A DNA stretch of 64,000 bases from Rhodoferax sp. (GTDB lineage: Bacteria > Pseudomonadota > Gammaproteobacteria > Burkholderiales > Burkholderiaceae_C). The DNA lies in contig NZ_JAMPXE010000001.1 of the NCBI RefSeq assembly GCF_023701345.1, positions 18,871 to 82,870 on the forward strand, given 5' to 3'. The notes under the pieces are model-generated. The model was not told the DNA's origin and did no database searches. It worked only from the letters and a program-made list of their open reading frames with translations. The translations under genes were made by a program, and so were the position numbers. Every line of letters begins with the position of its first letter. Position 1 is the stretch's first letter. Shown piece by piece: positions 61,408 through 64,000 of this stretch.

Positions 61408-63207
61408 TCACACCACCGTCACGCAAGCCAGTGCCGGGGTGGATGCCAGCACCTCTTCGAGTACCGTCAACCCCTCGGCCACACGCAAGGCACCGGCCAG
61501 CCGCAAGGGCCGCATGCCATCCAGCACCGCCTGGCGCTTGAGTGCGTCGGCGTTGGGTTCGCGGTTGATTTTTTCCTTGAACGCCTCGCTGACCACCAGC
61601 AATTCGTAAAGCCCCATGCGCCCCAAAAATCCGGTCATGCGGCAGTCAACACAACCCACGGCCTTGAACGGCTTGTAAGCGCCGTTCAGTTGCCATGGTT
61701 TCATCACTTCAGCCAGCGTCTCGGGTACGGCGGCAGGGTCCGGCAGCTTGCAATGGGGGCACAGCATGCGCACCAGGCGCTGCGCCAGCACGCCCAGCAG
61801 GGTGGCATTGATCAGATACGAGGGCACGCCCAACTCCAGCAGCCGCGTGACCGCAGAGGGCGCGTCATTGGTGTGCAGGGTCGAGAACACCAGGTGCCCG
61901 GTGAGCGCCGCCTGCACCGCCATGTCGGCCGTGGCCTGGTCGCGAATTTCACCAACCATGATGATGTCGGGGTCCTGCCGCATCAGGGCGCGCAGGCCTT
62001 CGGGAAAGCCGAAGTCAAGCTGCGGCTGCACCTGGGTCTGATTGAACGACGGCTCGATCATCTCGATCGGGTCTTCCACCGTGCTCACGTTGACTTCTTC
62101 GGTGGCGACCCGCTTCAGCGTCGAATAAAGCGTGGTGGTTTTGCCCGACCCGGTGGGCCCGGTCACCAGAATGATGCCGTTGGGGCGCTTCACCAATGCC
62201 TCCCAGCGTTGCGCGTCGTGCGCCGAGAAGCCCAGCGCATCGAGGTCCTTCACCGTGGTATCGGGGTCAAAAATACGCATCACCATTTTTTCGCCAAACG
62301 CGGTGGGCAGCGTGGAGATGCGCATTTCGACCTCGTCGCCGCCGGGATTGCGGGTCTTGATGCGGCCATCCTGCGGGCGGCGCTTTTCGACCACATCCAT
62401 GCGCCCGAGCAACTTGATGCGCGCCGTCATGGCACCCAGCACACCCATCGGCATCTGGTACACCGGATGCAACACACCGTCGATGCGAAAGCGGATCACG
62501 CCCTGCTCGCGCCGTGGCTCCAGATGGATGTCGCTGGCGCGCTGGTCAAACGCGTATTGCCAAAGCCAGTCGACCACCTGCACCACGCTCTGGTCATTGG
62601 CGTCGAGCTGCTTGTTGCTCTTGCCCAGCTCCACCAATTGCTCAAAGCTGGAACCGGCGTTGCCGCCCGCCTTGCTGGCGGCGCGCACCGACTTGGCCAG
62701 CGCAAAAAATTCGGCGATATAACGGGCGATGTCCTGCGGATTGGCCAGCACGCGGCGCACACTGCGGCGTGACTGGCGCTCCACCTCGGCCACCCAGTCG
62801 CTCAGAAACGGCTCGGCGGTGGCCACCACCACCTCATGGGCCGTGACCTGCACCGGCAAAATCTTGTGGTGTTCGGCATAGGCCGGGCTCATGGTGTCGG
62901 CCACCTTGGCCACATCGACCTTGAGCGGGTCGATGCGCAAATAGCCCAGCCCGGCGCGCGGCGCCAGCCATTGCACCAGCGCCTCCATGCCCATGGCCTT
63001 GTCGTCGCTGGCCCGGTGCACGCCGACGCTGGCCAGGCGCAGCAGCGGGTGCTGCGCGCTTTCGGCCTGGGCACAGCGCGACTGGATGCGGTGGGCTTCC
63101 TGCGCAGTGATGAGACCATCCATCTGCAGCCACTGCACCAGGCTGCGCCAGTCCAGCGGGCCCTCGGCTTTGCGGCCTGACGATGCGGGGAATGTGCCGT
63201 GTGTCAT
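61408..63207 (-). CDS. GspE/PilB-type secretion/pilus ATPase
   Basis: VTGPTGSGKTTTLYSTLK, QPQLDFGFPEGLRALMRQDPDIIMVGEIRDQATADMAVQAALTGHLVFSTLHTND, Cys4 region CPHCKLP...CVDCRMTG. Confidence 0.93.
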   Translation of the reverse strand: MTHGTFPASSGRKAEGPLDWRSLVQWLQMDGLITAQEAHRIQSRCAQAESAQHPLLRLASVGVHRASDDKAMGMEALVQWLAPRAGLGYLRIDPLKVDVAKVADTMSPAYAEHHKILPVQVTAHEVVVATAEPFLSDWVAEVERQSRRSVRRVLANPQDIARYIAEFFALAKSVRAASKAGGNAGSSFEQLVELGKSNKQLDANDQSVVQVVDWLWQYAFDQRASDIHLEPRREQGVIRFRIDGVLHPVYQMPMGVLGAMTARIKLLGRMDVVEKRRPQDGRIKTRNPGGDEVEMRISTLPTAFGEKMVMRIFDPDTTVKDLDALGFSAHDAQRWEALVKRPNGIILVTGPTGSGKTTTLYSTLKRVATEEVNVSTVEDPIEMIEPSFNQTQVQPQLDFGFPEGLRALMRQDPDIIMVGEIRDQATADMAVQAALTGHLVFSTLHTNDAPSAVTRLLELGVPSYLINATLLGVLAQRLVRMLCPHCKLPDPAAVPETLAEVMKPWQLNGAYKPFKAVGCVDCRMTGFLGRMGLYELLVVSEAFKEKINREPNADALKRQAVLDGMRPLRLAGALRVAEGLTVLEEVLASTPALACVTVV

Positions 63208-63989
63208 AACAGCATGGGCTTGAACACCCGCACCCATTTGCTGGCCGGCAGACCCCATTCAAACTCGATGCGGTCAGCACGCGCCATCAGCACATCGCGC
63301 TTGGGCCGGCTTGGCGTGTGCTGCGCCAGCACCACGGTGTTGCCCTCGCGTGTCGGCTTGAAGGCCCAGATGGCCTCCTTGCCAAAGGCCGCCGACATTT
63401 TTTCGACACTGCGCACAAAGCTCGACGCACGGCCAAACAGGTTCACCGTCATGCAGCCCTCAGGCGTCAGCAGGCGCCGGCAGTGGTTGTAAAACGGCAG
63501 GCTGTCGAGCACCGGCGCAGCAGCTTCATGGTCATACAAATCCACCTGCAGGGCGTCCACCGTGCCCCACCATTTGGGGTTCTGAATTTCTTGCGCCGCG
63601 TCCGCCAGCACCACCTGCAGGCGGGGGTTTTCTGCCGGCAGCTTGAACCAGCCCTTGCAGGCGGTCAGCACCTGCGGATTGAGCTCGATGGCGCTGGTTT
63701 TCATGCGCAGTTCCTTGTGGCAAAACTTGGTCAGGGAGCCTGCGCCCAGGCCCAACTGCAGCGCCTGGCGGTCTTTCACCGATTCGGGTGGCACAAACAG
63801 CAGCCAGGCCATCATGCGCTGGATGTACTCATGCACCAGCGCGTTGGGCTCGGCCAGGTACATCGAGCCCTGGATCCATTCGGTGCCCAGATGCAGGTGG
63901 CGCATCGGGCCGTCGTCCGAGAAATTGACTTCGGGAAGAGAGTGGGCGTTTTTTTTCAAGATGGAACGATTATCCCCAATCGATCCCAC
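63204..63989 (-). CDS. Spermidine-synthase-like class I methyltransferase-fold protein
   Basis: LQLGLGAGSLTKFCHKEL, DALQVDLYDHEAAAPVLDSLPFYNHCRRLLTPEGCMTVNLFG; 4-nt overlap with the GspE-like gene; GTG start. Confidence 0.8.
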   Translation of the reverse strand: MGSIGDNRSILKKNAHSLPEVNFSDDGPMRHLHLGTEWIQGSMYLAEPNALVHEYIQRMMAWLLFVPPESVKDRQALQLGLGAGSLTKFCHKELRMKTSAIELNPQVLTACKGWFKLPAENPRLQVVLADAAQEIQNPKWWGTVDALQVDLYDHEAAAPVLDSLPFYNHCRRLLTPEGCMTVNLFGRASSFVRSVEKMSAAFGKEAIWAFKPTREGNTVVLAQHTPSRPKRDVLMARADRIEFEWGLPASKWVRVFKPMLL

Positions 63990-64000
63990 AGGTCTTGGAA

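Overview
64-kb chromosomal window, densely coding. Gene content and style suggest a betaproteobacterium (Burkholderiales, probably Comamonadaceae/Rhodoferax-like; inferred from protein style, not tested). No rRNA, tRNA, CRISPR array, prophage or intact IS element could be supported. Main blocks: cfa, thpR, CNNM/CorC-like, apaH; a Phd/VapC-type toxin-antitoxin pair; rhlE; dcd; a HlyD/FtsX/ATPase exporter; a purine salvage/catabolism region (guaD, add, BMP-type ABC importer, xdhAB) interrupted by a sigma54 two-component module with a haem-protein and a TSUP permease; Crp/Fnr regulator; livFGMH; rarA; an octahaem nitrite reductase with CcmF- and CcmI-like assembly genes; lolA-ftsK; trxB; rpmB-rpmG; desaturase; rsmB-like; OMF-macA-macB; a bacteriohemerythrin fusion; purN; and a split tripartite tricarboxylate transporter. 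The most unusual non-coding signal is a family of three long hairpins (9287-9363, 9591-9663 on the minus strand, 16678-16756). They share a near-invariant 25-nt loop, TCATACTGTCACACGCCCAGAAATC, but their stems differ in sequence while remaining paired. Other notable signals: a near-perfect -24/-12 promoter with a 34-bp perfect palindrome upstream that overlaps the end of its own regulator gene; a 56-bp repeat that abuts stop codons; a CX3CH haem motif; and a TvNiR-like CxxCK plus Tyr-x-Cys signature in the octahaem enzyme. All names come from reading sequence without database searches.
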